This document shows, piece by piece, positions 8,219 through 16,696 of a DNA stretch of 64,000 nt. Positions within the stretch are counted from its first letter, which is position 1; the number at the start of each line of letters is the position of its first letter. Both the position numbers and the translations under genes were made by a program. The DNA is taken from assembly GCF_007828865.1 (NCBI RefSeq), contig NZ_VIVK01000001.1, positions 1,550,001 to 1,614,000 on the forward strand, read 5' to 3'. The stretch is from Kribbella amoyensis (GTDB lineage Bacteria; Actinomycetota; Actinomycetes; Propionibacteriales; Kribbellaceae). The notes below the pieces were generated by a model that made no database searches, was not told the DNA's origin, and worked only from the letters and a program-made list of their open reading frames with translations.

Positions 8219-8241
8219 GCCTCAAGTGCGCTTGAAGTCAA
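8219..8241 (-). promoter_or_regulatory. SoxR/MerR-like operator-promoter of the MFS gene
   Basis: On the minus strand the sequence is TTGACT followed directly by TCAAGCGCACTTGAGG. This forms the 18-bp dyad CTTCAAG-CGCA-CTTGAGG (8220-8237), close to the SoxR box CCTCAAGTTAACTTGAGG known from Gram-negative bacteria and Streptomyces. A TTGAC -35 overlaps one arm, as expected for MerR-family activators that sit between -35 and -10. The ATG is only 15 bp beyond the dyad. The matching site at 28925-28942 has the same layout. Confidence 0.7.
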
Positions 8242-8265
8242 CTGGCGACGTCGAGCGATCCTGAA

Positions 8266-8634
8266 TCAGAGCACGGCGGCGAACACCAGCGCGAGGATCG
8301 GCGGCACGGCCTGCAACGCGGCGGACCGGACCATCCGCCGGTCCGAGGCAACCAGGACGAGACCGGCCCCGGCCATACAGGCACACGCGAACAGCGCGAT
8401 CGCGTGACCCCGGTCGCCGCCCGCGACCAGACCGCCGAGCGCCCCGATCGCCAGGAAGAGGTTGTAGAAGCCCTGGTTGAACGCCCACGGCCGCGCCACC
8501 TCGGCCTCCTCCGGCGTCCTGATCAGGAACCGCCGGTAGGTGCTCGGCTTGCGGAACAGCACGCTCTCCAGCGCGAAGACGGCGAGGTGGAACACACCGG
8601 CCAGGCCGACGAAGATCTGCGCGACGATGCTCAC
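8266..8634 (-). CDS. DUF1304 family membrane protein
   Basis: A 122-residue protein with four hydrophobic helices, starting at a GTG at 8634 (VSIVAQIFVGLAGVFH). The FLIRTPEEAEVARPWAFNQG segment between helices 1 and 2 is the conserved core of DUF1304 (YqjF-like small membrane proteins of unknown role). The upstream in-frame start gives a non-conserved extension and is not used. It is transcribed towards the MFS promoter region. Confidence 0.85.
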   Translation of the reverse strand: MSIVAQIFVGLAGVFHLAVFALESVLFRKPSTYRRFLIRTPEEAEVARPWAFNQGFYNLFLAIGALGGLVAGGDRGHAIALFACACMAGAGLVLVASDRRMVRSAALQAVPPILALVFAAVL

Positions 8635-8691
8635 TCCCGCACCGTACCGGCCTGGGTCCGTCACCAGGAGGAGGCGCAGTGGCCCCCGACA

Positions 8692-8731
8692 AGAGACCAC
8701 GCCCGCCCTTCCCGGCGCGGGCGTGGTCTCT
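8692..8731. terminator. Strong intergenic hairpin, likely terminator
   Basis: A perfect 15-bp inverted repeat: AGAGACCACGCCCGC at 8692-8706 and its complement at 8717-8731, with a 10-nt loop. It sits 11 bp past the stop of the DEAD-box helicase, which reads leftward. There is no run of U after the stem, which is common in actinobacteria. It would separate the helicase transcript from DUF1304. Confidence 0.8.
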
Positions 8732-8742
8732 ACGGGATGTTG

Positions 8743-10431
8743 TCAGCGGGAGCGGCGGCTGCCGGCTCGGGTGCCGGCGGAGAAGGCTGCTGCTCCTGCC
8801 GGGCGGCTGGTGGCTCCCGGGGTGGTCGTCGTGTAGCTCTTGGGTGCCGCGGCCGACTTGGACGCGCCGCCCCGCGGGTTGCCGGCTCGCGCGTTGGTGC
8901 CTCGCGAGTTGGCGCCTCGCGGGTTGCCGCCTGCGCGACCCCGGCGACGGCGTCCGCGCGACCCCGCCGAGCCGCGGGCCGACTCACCGTCCGTGGCGCG
9001 GTCCCGCTCCGACGTACCTTCCGCGGTGCGCCCGGCGGCCCGGCGTACCGGCTGGGTCTTGGCGGGCGGCTCCACGAAGGTCCGCTCGCCCGGTGCGAGC
9101 TCGGTGAGCAGCGGATCACCCGGGATCAGCTTGGTGACGGTCGGCGCGATCCCCGCCTTGCGGGTGAGGTCGCGGACGTCGCGGACCTGGTCGTCCGTCA
9201 TCAGCGTGACCACGGTGCCCTCCGCACCGGCCCGAGCGGTCCGGCCGGAGCGGTGCAGGTACGCCTTGTGCTCGATCGGCGGGTCGGCGTGGATGACCAG
9301 GGTGACGTCGTCCACGTGGATCCCGCGAGCCGCGATGTCGGTCGCGACCAGCGTGTTCGCCGAGCCGTCCGAGAACGCCTCCAGGTTCCGTGTGCGGGCG
9401 CCCTGGGACAGGTTGCCGTGCAGCTCCACCGCGGGGACGCCTTGCGCGATCAGCTTCTTGGTCAGCGCCTTCGCGCCGTACTTGGTCCGGGTGAACACCA
9501 GCGTCCGCCCCGGCGCCGCGGTCAGGTCGACCAGGACGGGCAGCCGGGTGTCGGCCTTCACGTGCAGCACGTGGTGCGTCATCTTCGCCACCGGCGACTG
9601 CGCGGAGTCCACACTGTGCGTCACCGGGTTGTGCATGAACCGCTGCACCAGCACGTCCACCCCGGCGTCCAGCGTCGCGGAGAACAGCAGCCGCTGCGCC
9701 TTCTCCGGCGTCGCCGCGAGCAGCCGGCGAACCGCCGGCAGGAAGCCGAGGTCGGCCATGTGGTCCGCCTCGTCGAGCACGGTGATCTCCACCGCGTCGA
9801 GCTGGGCATGACCGGCGTTCACGTGGTCCTCGAGGCGGCCCGGGCAGGCGACCACGATGTCGACGCCGCGGCGCAGCCCGGTGATCTGCGGACCGTGGCC
9901 GACACCGCCGAAGATCGTCATCGTGCGCAGGTCGAGCGCGTCGGTCAACGGCGTGATGGAGGCCTGGATCTGGGTCGCCAGCTCGCGGGTCGGCGCCAGG
10001 ATCAGCGCCCGCGGCCGGTTCGGCCGGCGCTTGGCCTGGCTCGCGGCCAGCCGGGCGAGGACGGGCAGCACGAAGGCGTACGTCTTCCCGGATCCGGTCC
10101 GGCCGCGGCCGAGCACGTCCTTGCCGGCCAGCGAGTCCGGCAGCGTCGCGGCCTGGATCGGGAACGGCTTGGTCACCCCGGTCGCGGCGAGCGCGCCGGC
10201 GAGGGCGGCGGGGACGCCGAGGTCGGCGAACGTCAGGTCGTCCGGGACCGGCGTCACCGCGATCTGCTCGTACGACTCCGCCTCGGGCCGGGAGGGCGCC
10301 TGAGTCTGGGTCTTGCTCTGGTTCTGGGTCTGGTTGCCCGCGGCACCGGTACGGCGCCGGCGACGGCGCGGCCGGGAGGCGCGGGAGCTGGGTTGGTGTT
10401 CGGAAGTGGGCGTGGGGCGGCTGGCCGCCAT
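8743..10431 (-). CDS. DEAD/DEAH-box RNA helicase with basic RG-rich tails
   Basis: A 562-residue helicase starting at the ATG at 10431 with TTTGGAG as ribosome site. After a basic low-complexity N-terminus (RRRRRRTG...), the core shows the Q motif (KPFPIQAATLP), Walker A GRTGSGKT, PTRELATQIQ, DEADHMADLGF, FSAT, and motif VI HRSGRTARAG. The C-terminal ~120 residues are Arg/Gly/Ala-rich and likely bind RNA. It belongs to the CsdA/RhlE-type cold-shock and ribosome-assembly helicases; DEAD here is followed by HM rather than the usual RML. The gene is monocistronic. Confidence 0.93.
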   Translation of the reverse strand: MAASRPTPTSEHQPSSRASRPRRRRRRTGAAGNQTQNQSKTQTQAPSRPEAESYEQIAVTPVPDDLTFADLGVPAALAGALAATGVTKPFPIQAATLPDSLAGKDVLGRGRTGSGKTYAFVLPVLARLAASQAKRRPNRPRALILAPTRELATQIQASITPLTDALDLRTMTIFGGVGHGPQITGLRRGVDIVVACPGRLEDHVNAGHAQLDAVEITVLDEADHMADLGFLPAVRRLLAATPEKAQRLLFSATLDAGVDVLVQRFMHNPVTHSVDSAQSPVAKMTHHVLHVKADTRLPVLVDLTAAPGRTLVFTRTKYGAKALTKKLIAQGVPAVELHGNLSQGARTRNLEAFSDGSANTLVATDIAARGIHVDDVTLVIHADPPIEHKAYLHRSGRTARAGAEGTVVTLMTDDQVRDVRDLTRKAGIAPTVTKLIPGDPLLTELAPGERTFVEPPAKTQPVRRAAGRTAEGTSERDRATDGESARGSAGSRGRRRRGRAGGNPRGANSRGTNARAGNPRGGASKSAAAPKSYTTTTPGATSRPAGAAAFSAGTRAGSRRSR

Positions 10432-10608
10432 GGGTACTCCAAAGAAAGTCGAGGGGGTCGTCCTGCCCGGCGCGGCATCGCGGCCGCGGCGCGTGGGGGT
10501 CGACTGCCACATGGTCCGCGGCAGAACGGAGCGGACCGTCGAGAACGATTATAGGTGACGCGACGACCTTTCCGGAGCGTGATCTCGATCGCGGGTAGTT
10601 TCGCGGAT

Positions 10609-11133
10609 GTGACGACGACCGATGACTCCGCGTTCCGGGCCGAACCGCCCCAGGTCGCCGGGGAACGCGAACTGCTGCAGGGCTTCCTCGACTTCCACCG
10701 CGGCACGCTCCGCTGGAAGATCAGCGGGCTGACCAGTGCGCAACTGGTCCGGCCGACCGTCGACCCGTCCCCGATGAGCCTGCTCGGCCTGGTCCGGCAC
10801 CTCACCGAGGTGGAACGGCAGTGGTTCGAGATCTGCCTGGCGGAACGCCCGATCAAGCCGGTGCTGTGGACCGACGAGCACCCCGACGGCGACTTCGACC
10901 TGGTCGAGGCCGCAGCGGCGGAGCGGGATCTGGCCGCCTACGACGCGATGGTCGCGACGTCGGACAAGATCGTCGCCGGGTACGACCTCGACCACACCTT
11001 CCGCCGGCCGGGACGTGGCGACGCCGAGTACTCGGTGCGCTGGCTCTACCTGCACATGATCGAGGAGTACGCCCGGCACAACGGCCACGCGGACCTGCTG
11101 CGGGAGCGGATCGACGGTCTCGTCGGCGAGTGA
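10609..11133 (+). CDS. DinB family protein (DUF664, mycothiol-transferase fold)
   Basis: A 174-residue four-helix-bundle protein. The GTG at 10609 is preferred because the extra upstream frame is not conserved-looking. Family features are LLGLVRHLTEVERQW with the metal His, and the C-terminal YLHMIEEYARHNGHADLLRE with the second and third His of the DinB metal triad. DUF664 members act as thiol (mycothiol or bacillithiol) transferases or detoxification proteins. It is alone on its transcript. Confidence 0.88.
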   Translation: MTTTDDSAFRAEPPQVAGERELLQGFLDFHRGTLRWKISGLTSAQLVRPTVDPSPMSLLGLVRHLTEVERQWFEICLAERPIKPVLWTDEHPDGDFDLVEAAAAERDLAAYDAMVATSDKIVAGYDLDHTFRRPGRGDAEYSVRWLYLHMIEEYARHNGHADLLRERIDGLVGE

Positions 11134-11296
11134 GCCAGGTTGTCCACAGGCTCCGAAGTCGGCGGAGATTCCCGCGGTCCGCGCGCCTATCTTCCCCGGT
11201 GACGGCGAAGTACCATCAGGAGCAGGCGCTCAGGGCGCCACCGGTCCGCGGGAAGGGCTCAGCCCACCTGGTCACGAGTTGTGCGGTAGTAGGCCC

Positions 11297-11346
11297 ACCT
11301 CCTTTCTCGCCTGACGATGCGGACAGCAGGCACCCGGAGAGGAGGT
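11297..11346 (+). promoter_or_regulatory. Leader hairpin able to sequester the Shine-Dalgarno of the ankyrin gene
   Basis: In the 217-bp gap before the ankyrin gene, ACCTCCT (11297-11303) is complementary to AGGAGGT (11340-11346), the ribosome-binding site, which lies 4 bp before the ATG. Nested inside, GCCTG (11309-11313) pairs with CAGGC (11327-11331). The result is a long imperfect stem hiding the ribosome site. Upstream, 11200-11290 holds more self-complementary sequence that could be an aptamer or an anti-antiterminator. I could not match it to a named riboswitch class. Confidence 0.55.
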
Positions 11347-11350
11347 CGCG

Positions 11351-12802
11351 ATGCCGACCCGAAAACTGCCCGACGATCCCAACCTCGACCACTTGCGCCA
11401 GCAGGCGAAGACGCTGCTCAAGCAGGTCCGTGCCGACGATCCCGGCGCCCTGGCCCTGGCCGAGGAGTTCCACCCGGTCGCCACCCTGGCCGACGCCCAG
11501 CTGGTGATCGCCCGGAGCTACGGATTCCCCAGCTGGCCAAGGCTTGTCCGGCACCTCGAGCTGGTCGACCGGTACAGCCGCTCACCGCATCGGCAGACGA
11601 TCGGCGGCCCGCTCGACACCCCGGCCCAACGCGCGGACGAGTTCCTCCGCCTGGCCACGTTGCACTACGGCCAGGACGACCCGGCGCGCCAGCATGCGGC
11701 CCGCAAGTTGCTGGACGATCACCCTGACGTTGCTCTGAGCAACATCTATACGCTGGTCGTGGCCGGCCGGGTGGAGGCTGTCCGCGCCGAACTGCAGCGC
11801 TCTCCTGGTCTCGCGGTGCGCGAAGGTGGTCCGTACCGGTGGCAACCCTTGCTCTACCTCACCTATTCCCGGCTCGACGTGGGTCGTACCGCCGCGGTGG
11901 AGGTCGCGAAGTTGTTGCTGGAGCATGGCGCGGATCCCAACGCGGGGTACCTCTGGCAGGGCTTGCCGTCACCGTTCACCGCGGTGACCGGGGTGTTCGG
12001 TCGGGGCGAAGGCGACCAGCCACCGCATCCGAATCGGGGTGAGCTGGCCCAGTTGCTGCTCGAAGCGGGCGCCGATCCGAACGACAGCCAGACCATGTAC
12101 AACTGCGGGCCCGGCTGCCCACCGCCGTACGACGACGAGCATCTCGAGCTCTTGCTGGAGTTCGGTCTCGGACACGGTGACGGCGGACCGTGGCACGAGC
12201 GGCTGACCGTGGCCCATCCGACGCCGCGGCAGCTGGTGGAGGACGAACTGGTCTTCGCCTCGTCGGAGGGCCTGCTCCACCGGGTCGAGCTCGTCCTCGC
12301 GGCCGGCGTGGATCCGGAGGGACGCGGGACGGAGCACCCGATCTTCTGCGGCCACCGCGCGTACGAACTGGCCGCCGTGCTCGGTCATGAGGAGGTCGCG
12401 GCCCTCTTGCTGGAGAAGGGTGCGGCACCGCTGGACGACGTCCACGAGCTCTTCGCCGCGGTGATGCGCGGGGAGTCCGTCGACGGGGTGGACCCCGATC
12501 TCGCCCGGCGCGCCGTCCAGCGGAACCCGTATCTGCCGATCCGCGCGGCCCAGAAGGGACGTACGTCGGCTTTGCGCCTGCTTCAGCAGCTCGGGTTCGA
12601 CCTCAACGTCCAGGCGTTGACGACACCGCTGCACGACGCGGCGTTCCACGGGCACCTGGACACCGTCCGGGAACTGGTTGCCCTAGGCGCCGATCCGGCG
12701 CGGCGCGATCCGATGTACAACGGCACGCCGCGCAACTGGGCGGAGCACAACCACCAGCAGGAGGTGGTCGACTACCTGAGCACTCTCGACCCCGTCACCT
12801 GA
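11351..12802 (+). CDS. Ankyrin-repeat protein
   Basis: A 483-residue soluble protein with no signal peptide. The first ~60 residues (PTRKLPDDPNLDHLRQQAKT..., AQLVIARSYGFPSWPRLVRH) are the conserved N-terminal helical segment seen in actinobacterial and myxobacterial ankyrin proteins. Ankyrin units follow, such as VEVAKLLLEHGADPNAGYL, LAQLLLEAGADPNDSQ, ELAAVLGHEEVAALLLEKGA and TPLHDAAFHGHLDTVRELVALGADP, about eight or more in all. Ankyrin arrays bind proteins; the partner is unknown. The ribosome site GGAGAGGAGG is very strong but can be masked by the leader hairpin. Confidence 0.9.
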   Translation: MPTRKLPDDPNLDHLRQQAKTLLKQVRADDPGALALAEEFHPVATLADAQLVIARSYGFPSWPRLVRHLELVDRYSRSPHRQTIGGPLDTPAQRADEFLRLATLHYGQDDPARQHAARKLLDDHPDVALSNIYTLVVAGRVEAVRAELQRSPGLAVREGGPYRWQPLLYLTYSRLDVGRTAAVEVAKLLLEHGADPNAGYLWQGLPSPFTAVTGVFGRGEGDQPPHPNRGELAQLLLEAGADPNDSQTMYNCGPGCPPPYDDEHLELLLEFGLGHGDGGPWHERLTVAHPTPRQLVEDELVFASSEGLLHRVELVLAAGVDPEGRGTEHPIFCGHRAYELAAVLGHEEVAALLLEKGAAPLDDVHELFAAVMRGESVDGVDPDLARRAVQRNPYLPIRAAQKGRTSALRLLQQLGFDLNVQALTTPLHDAAFHGHLDTVRELVALGADPARRDPMYNGTPRNWAEHNHQQEVVDYLSTLDPVT

Positions 12803-12828
12803 GGCGGCCGGCTGGGGGCCAGGGAAGG

Positions 12829-14157
12829 TCAGGGGCTGACGGCCAGGAAGATGAACGCGCTGAAGACCATCAGGTGGACGGTCCCCTGCAACAGGGTCGC
12901 CCGCCCGGTGGCCAGCGTGAGCATGCTGATCACCACGGTCAGGAAGAACAGCACCATCTCCTTGGCGTCCAGCCCGAGCACCAGCGGCCCGGTGAGCCAG
13001 ATCGAGGCGACCGCGATGGCGGGAATGGTGAGGCCGATGCTGGCGAGCGCGGAGCCGAGCGCCAGGTTGAGGCTGGTCTGCAGCCGGTTCCGCAGCGCGG
13101 CCCGGACGGCGGCCACCGTCTCGGGCAGCAGGACGAGCAGCGCGATGATGACACCGACGACACCGAGCGGCGCACCGGCGGACTCGACCGCGGCCTCCAG
13201 CTGCGGCGACACCGTCTTGGCGAGGCCGACGACCGCGATCAGGCAGACGAACAGGAGGGCCAGGCTGATCAGCGCGATCTTGCCGCTCGGCGCGGCCGCG
13301 TGCGTCTCCCCGTCCTCGTCGACGCTGTCCCCGTTCTCGTCGATGGTCTCGCCGGTCCCGCCGGTGGCGACCTGGCCGTCGGCACTGCGCTGACCGTTCA
13401 CCCCGGGGGCTACAGCCGCATCAGCTGTCTCCACCGGGGTCGCGGTGGTCGTCGCAGCGGTGCCCGAGGCAGCCGGCGACGTGGCTCGCGCAGCGGTGCC
13501 CGAGGCGGCCGACGACGGGGTTCCCGTGGTGGCGGTCTTCGTCGCGTGGGCGGGGGCGTCGGTCACCGGGAGGAAGTAGTCGCGGTGCCGGATCGTCTGG
13601 ACGAAGACGAACATGCCGTACATCACCAGCGAGACCACGCCGGCGAAGGCGAGCTGCGCTCCGCTGAAGGTCGGACCCGGGGTGCTCGTGGTGAAGGTCG
13701 GGACCACCAGGCTGAGCGTGACCAGGGCCGTCATCACGGCGAGCGCGCTGGTCGAGGCGTGCACCCGGAAGTTCTGGGTGCGGTGCCGCAGCGAACCGAC
13801 CACGAGAGCAAGACCGACGATGCCGTTACAGGTGATCATCACCGCGGCGAACACGGTGTCCCGGGCGAGCGACGCCGCCTTGTCACCGCCGGACGCCATC
13901 AGCGTCACGATGAGTGCGACCTCGATCACCGTCACCGCGAGCGCGAGGATCAGCGTGCCGAACGGCTCACCGACCTTGTGCGCGACCACCTCGGCGTGGT
14001 GGACCGCGGCAATGACGGCCGAACCGAGCCCGGCGCAGACGAGGAGGACCAGCAGGGTGCCGAGGTCGCGTCCCCACGACAGCACGAGGACGACGAGAGC
14101 GAGCGGGGGCACGGCCAGAGTCCAGCGCGGCATCCCATGGACCACCGTTTTTGTCAT
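12829..14157 (-). CDS. Calcium/proton (cation) antiporter, ChaA/CaxA type
   Basis: A 442-residue membrane protein starting at the ATG at 14157. Two CAX alpha-repeats are clear: VGEPFGTLILALAVTVIEVA near the N-terminus and ETVAAVRAALRNRLQTSLNL with ALGSALASIGLTIPA near the C-terminus. Each contains the acidic residue used for Ca2+ exchange. About 11 helices are expected. Unusually, the central cytoplasmic loop carries ~85 low-complexity residues, first Ala/Thr/Ser-rich and then acidic (DENGDSVDEDGE), which may be a metal-sensing linker. It converges on the ankyrin gene. Confidence 0.9.
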   Translation of the reverse strand: MTKTVVHGMPRWTLAVPPLALVVLVLSWGRDLGTLLVLLVCAGLGSAVIAAVHHAEVVAHKVGEPFGTLILALAVTVIEVALIVTLMASGGDKAASLARDTVFAAVMITCNGIVGLALVVGSLRHRTQNFRVHASTSALAVMTALVTLSLVVPTFTTSTPGPTFSGAQLAFAGVVSLVMYGMFVFVQTIRHRDYFLPVTDAPAHATKTATTGTPSSAASGTAARATSPAASGTAATTTATPVETADAAVAPGVNGQRSADGQVATGGTGETIDENGDSVDEDGETHAAAPSGKIALISLALLFVCLIAVVGLAKTVSPQLEAAVESAGAPLGVVGVIIALLVLLPETVAAVRAALRNRLQTSLNLALGSALASIGLTIPAIAVASIWLTGPLVLGLDAKEMVLFFLTVVISMLTLATGRATLLQGTVHLMVFSAFIFLAVSP

Positions 14158-14295
14158 CCCCACAGATTCTATGGCCGCGGAGCACAATCCAGTTGGCATC
14201 TCGCGCTCCGGAGGTGATGCTTTTCGCACCGACCAGCGGCAACGGTCCGGACTCCGGCCGATTCCCGCCGCCGATCACCGAGAAACGGAGAACTT

Positions 14296-14793
14296 GTGCA
14301 GATCCGGGACGCACGCGACGACGACTGGGCGGAGATCTGGCCGTTCTTCCACGAGATCGTCACGGCCGGCGAGACGTACGCCTATGACCCGACCCTGACC
14401 TCCGAGCAGGCCGCGGCCGGCTGGATGATGCCCGCCACCGCAAAGCTCAGCCGCACCACCGTCGCGGTAGATGCCAACGGCACCGTTCTCGGCAGCGCCA
14501 ATATGTACCCGAATCGGCCCGGTCCCGGCTCCCACGTGGCCAGCGGCAGCTTCATGGTCGCCGGCGCCGCCCGTGGCCAGGGCATCGGCCGCGCCCTGTG
14601 CGAGGACCTGATCGCCTGGGCGACACGCGAGGGCTTCCGCTCGATCCAGTTCAACGCGGTCGTCGAAACCAATGCACCGGCGGTCCACCTCTGGCAGAAA
14701 CTCGGTTTCCAGATCATCGGCACCGTCCCGGAGGCCTTCCAGCACCCGGCCCACGGGTACGTCGGACTCCACGTGATGCACCGCCCGCTCTGA
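14296..14793 (+). CDS. GNAT family N-acetyltransferase
   Basis: A 165-residue acetyltransferase with a GTG start at 14296. The acetyl-CoA loop is RGQGIGRALCEDL (motif A), and motif B is seen in FNAVVETNAPAVHLWQKLGF. The sequence is closest in style to the phosphinothricin-acetyltransferase/Rim-like single-domain GNATs that act on small amines. Transcribed divergently from the antiporter. Confidence 0.87.
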   Translation: MQIRDARDDDWAEIWPFFHEIVTAGETYAYDPTLTSEQAAAGWMMPATAKLSRTTVAVDANGTVLGSANMYPNRPGPGSHVASGSFMVAGAARGQGIGRALCEDLIAWATREGFRSIQFNAVVETNAPAVHLWQKLGFQIIGTVPEAFQHPAHGYVGLHVMHRPL

Positions 14794-14797
14794 ACGA

Positions 14798-14992
14798 CTA
14801 CCGCTGCTTCGGTCCGCGAATCGTGACGTAGAGCAAGGACACACCCATCGCCGCGACGATCGGACCGACAATCGCCCAGAAGCTGCTACCGGTCATCGAG
14901 CTGCCCTCGAGATAGCCCAGCCCCTGCAACGTCCAGATCGCCCCGGCGACGCTCAGCAGGACCCCCAGCGCGATCAGCACAACCTTCTTCAT
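14798..14992 (-). CDS. Small two-helix membrane protein (64 aa)
   Basis: The ATG at 14992 begins MKKVVLIALGVLLSVAGAIW, an obvious membrane helix, followed by a short GLGYLEGSSMTGSSF loop and a second helix WAIVGPIVAAMGVSLLYVTI, ending in RGPKQR. The loop matches a widespread actinobacterial small membrane protein of unknown function. A GGAGGG-like ribosome site precedes the start. It converges with the GNAT gene, with stops 4 bp apart. Confidence 0.8.
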   Translation of the reverse strand: MKKVVLIALGVLLSVAGAIWTLQGLGYLEGSSMTGSSFWAIVGPIVAAMGVSLLYVTIRGPKQR

Positions 14993-15071
14993 CCACCCTC
15001 CTCCCTCAAGACCCCCGAGCCTAGCCAGTCCCGCACGTCGGTCCGCCGACGCACTGCGGAGCCGGACGGGT

Positions 15072-15959
15072 TCAGGGGCTGTGGAGACCGGCGCGGGCGG
15101 CTTGGAGAACGGCCTCGGTGAGGGTTTCGAGCACAGGCGAGTCCAGCTTCCAGTGCTGCCAGTAGAGCGGGACGTCGACGTACTTGCCCTTGGCAACCTC
15201 GACCAGCCGGCCGGCGGCCAGGTCCGCCTCGACGAACTCCTCCTCGATCATCCCCCAGCCCAACCCCAGCCGGATCGCCCGGACGAACGGGCCGGGCGCG
15301 GGGATCGAGTGCACCGGCGGATCGAGCCGACGCCGGGTGACCTTGCGAACCAGCCGGTGCTGCAGCCGGTCCTTCGGGTTGAACACCATCATCGGCGCCA
15401 CCGCCAGCGCCTCGGCCAGCGGACGCCCCGCCAGCCAGCGCTCGGCGTACTCGGGGGACGCGATCGACAGGTACCGCATCCGCCCGAGCGACCGCACCTT
15501 GCAACCCTGGACCGGCCGGGGATCCGCGGTCACGGCGGCGAGTACGGTGCCGTCGCGGAGCAGCTCGGCCGAGTGGTCCTGGTCCTCCTGCCGCAGGTCG
15601 AACGCGGTGACCAGCTCCGGCGGTACGGCCAGCAGGGCGGGGAGGAACCAGCCGTTGAGCGAGTCCGCGTTCACCGCGATGGGCAGCCGCAGACCTTCCA
15701 CCTTGCCCTTGACCGCCGCGATCGCCTCGACCTCCAGCAGCGACACCTGCCGCGCCAACCGCAGCACCGCCTCGCCCGCCTCGGTACACCGCGTCGGCTT
15801 CCCGCGTTGCACCAGGACCTGGCCGAGCCGGCTCTCGAGCGCCTTGATCCGCTGGCTCACCGCGGACGGCGTCACGCTCAACCGCCGCGCGGCCGCGTCG
15901 AAGCTGCCCTCGTCGATGATCGCGGCGAACGTCTCCAGCTGCGCCGAGTCGATCTGCAT
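15072..15959 (-). CDS. lysG: LysR family regulator of the LysG/ArgP type
   Basis: A 295-residue LysR regulator. The N-terminal winged helix (LETFAAIIDEGSFDAAARRL, SVTPSAVSQRIKALE) and length match ArgP/LysG, as do NGWFLPAL and RAIRLGLGWGMIEE of the effector domain. In Corynebacterium LysG activates lysE export when basic amino acids accumulate. Here the gene is divergent from a LysE homologue across an 80-bp gap with a clear dyad, the conserved arrangement. Confidence 0.92.
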   Translation of the reverse strand: MQIDSAQLETFAAIIDEGSFDAAARRLSVTPSAVSQRIKALESRLGQVLVQRGKPTRCTEAGEAVLRLARQVSLLEVEAIAAVKGKVEGLRLPIAVNADSLNGWFLPALLAVPPELVTAFDLRQEDQDHSAELLRDGTVLAAVTADPRPVQGCKVRSLGRMRYLSIASPEYAERWLAGRPLAEALAVAPMMVFNPKDRLQHRLVRKVTRRRLDPPVHSIPAPGPFVRAIRLGLGWGMIEEEFVEADLAAGRLVEVAKGKYVDVPLYWQHWKLDSPVLETLTEAVLQAARAGLHSP

Positions 15960-15985
15960 GCCACGAGTGTAGATCTGCTAATCAG

Positions 15986-16002
15986 GCTGAAGAATCTTTA
16001 GC
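15986..16002. promoter_or_regulatory. Candidate LysG operator between lysG and lysE
   Basis: A 17-bp near-palindrome, GCTGAAGAATCTTTAGC (one mismatch in each arm), lies midway between the divergent starts. Its arms and 3-nt centre fit a LysR-type recognition site, and it lies 37 bp before the lysE ATG, covering the region expected for a promoter. LysG would bind here with Lys or Arg as coinducer (from family knowledge). Confidence 0.65.
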
Positions 16003-16038
16003 TGGATTCGGCAGCCCAGGATTCCTACCGTCGATCCC

Positions 16039-16635
16039 ATGCCCCTGCTCGCCGGCTTCGCCACCTCCCTCTCGCTGATCGTCGCGATCGGTGCACAGAA
16101 CGCTTTCGTCCTCCGCCAGGGCCTACGCCGCGAGTACGTCCTGCCCGTGGTCCTCACCTGCGCTCTCTCCGACGCACTCCTGATCAGCGGCGGCATCGCG
16201 GGTCTCGGCGCACTCCTGACCAGCAGCCAGCTCGCGCTGGACCTGGCGAAGTACGGCGGCGCCGCCTTCCTCTTCGCGTACGCCGCCATCGCCGCGAAGC
16301 GCGCGTTCAACCTCGGCACGATGAGCCCGGCCGATCACGCCCCGGCCGCACTCCGCACCGTCGTCCTGACCTGCCTGGGCTTCACGTACCTCAACCCGCA
16401 CGTGTACCTCGACACGGTCGTCCTGCTCGGCTCGCTCGCCAACCAGCGGGGTACGGAAGGCCGCTGGCTCTACGGTCTCGGCGCGGTCTCCGCCAGCTTC
16501 GCCTGGTTCTTCGCCCTCGGCTTCCTGGCCCGTCGCCTCGGCCCGATCTTCGCCCGCCCGCGCGCCTGGCAGTTCCTCGACGGCGCCATCGCCCTCCTGA
16601 TGACCACCCTCGCCACCTGGATGCTGCTCGCCTGA
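16039..16635 (+). CDS. lysE: LysE-family basic amino acid exporter
   Basis: A 198-residue membrane protein with about six helices. It starts PLLAGFATSLSLIVAIGAQNAFVLRQGLRR, matching the LysE/ArgO signature (GAQNAFVLRQG), and continues with LTCLGFTYLNPHVYLDTVVLLG, also diagnostic for this branch rather than RhtB. Export of L-lysine or L-arginine is expected. Regulation by the divergent LysG is very likely. Confidence 0.93.
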   Translation: MPLLAGFATSLSLIVAIGAQNAFVLRQGLRREYVLPVVLTCALSDALLISGGIAGLGALLTSSQLALDLAKYGGAAFLFAYAAIAAKRAFNLGTMSPADHAPAALRTVVLTCLGFTYLNPHVYLDTVVLLGSLANQRGTEGRWLYGLGAVSASFAWFFALGFLARRLGPIFARPRAWQFLDGAIALLMTTLATWMLLA

Positions 16636-16696
16636 TCACGGCCTCGGCTGCACTGACCACGCCCCCGCTGCTCCCCCGAGGGCGGACGATGGGCCG

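Noticed and set aside
6828..8241. TTG at 8225 as MFS start
   Set aside because: It lies inside the SoxR-like operator, while ATG 8204 has a GAAGG site 7 bp before it.
11317..11727. Upstream ORF as leader peptide for the ankyrin gene
   Set aside because: It starts inside the leader but overlaps the ankyrin gene in another frame for over 370 bp and looks like a frame shadow.
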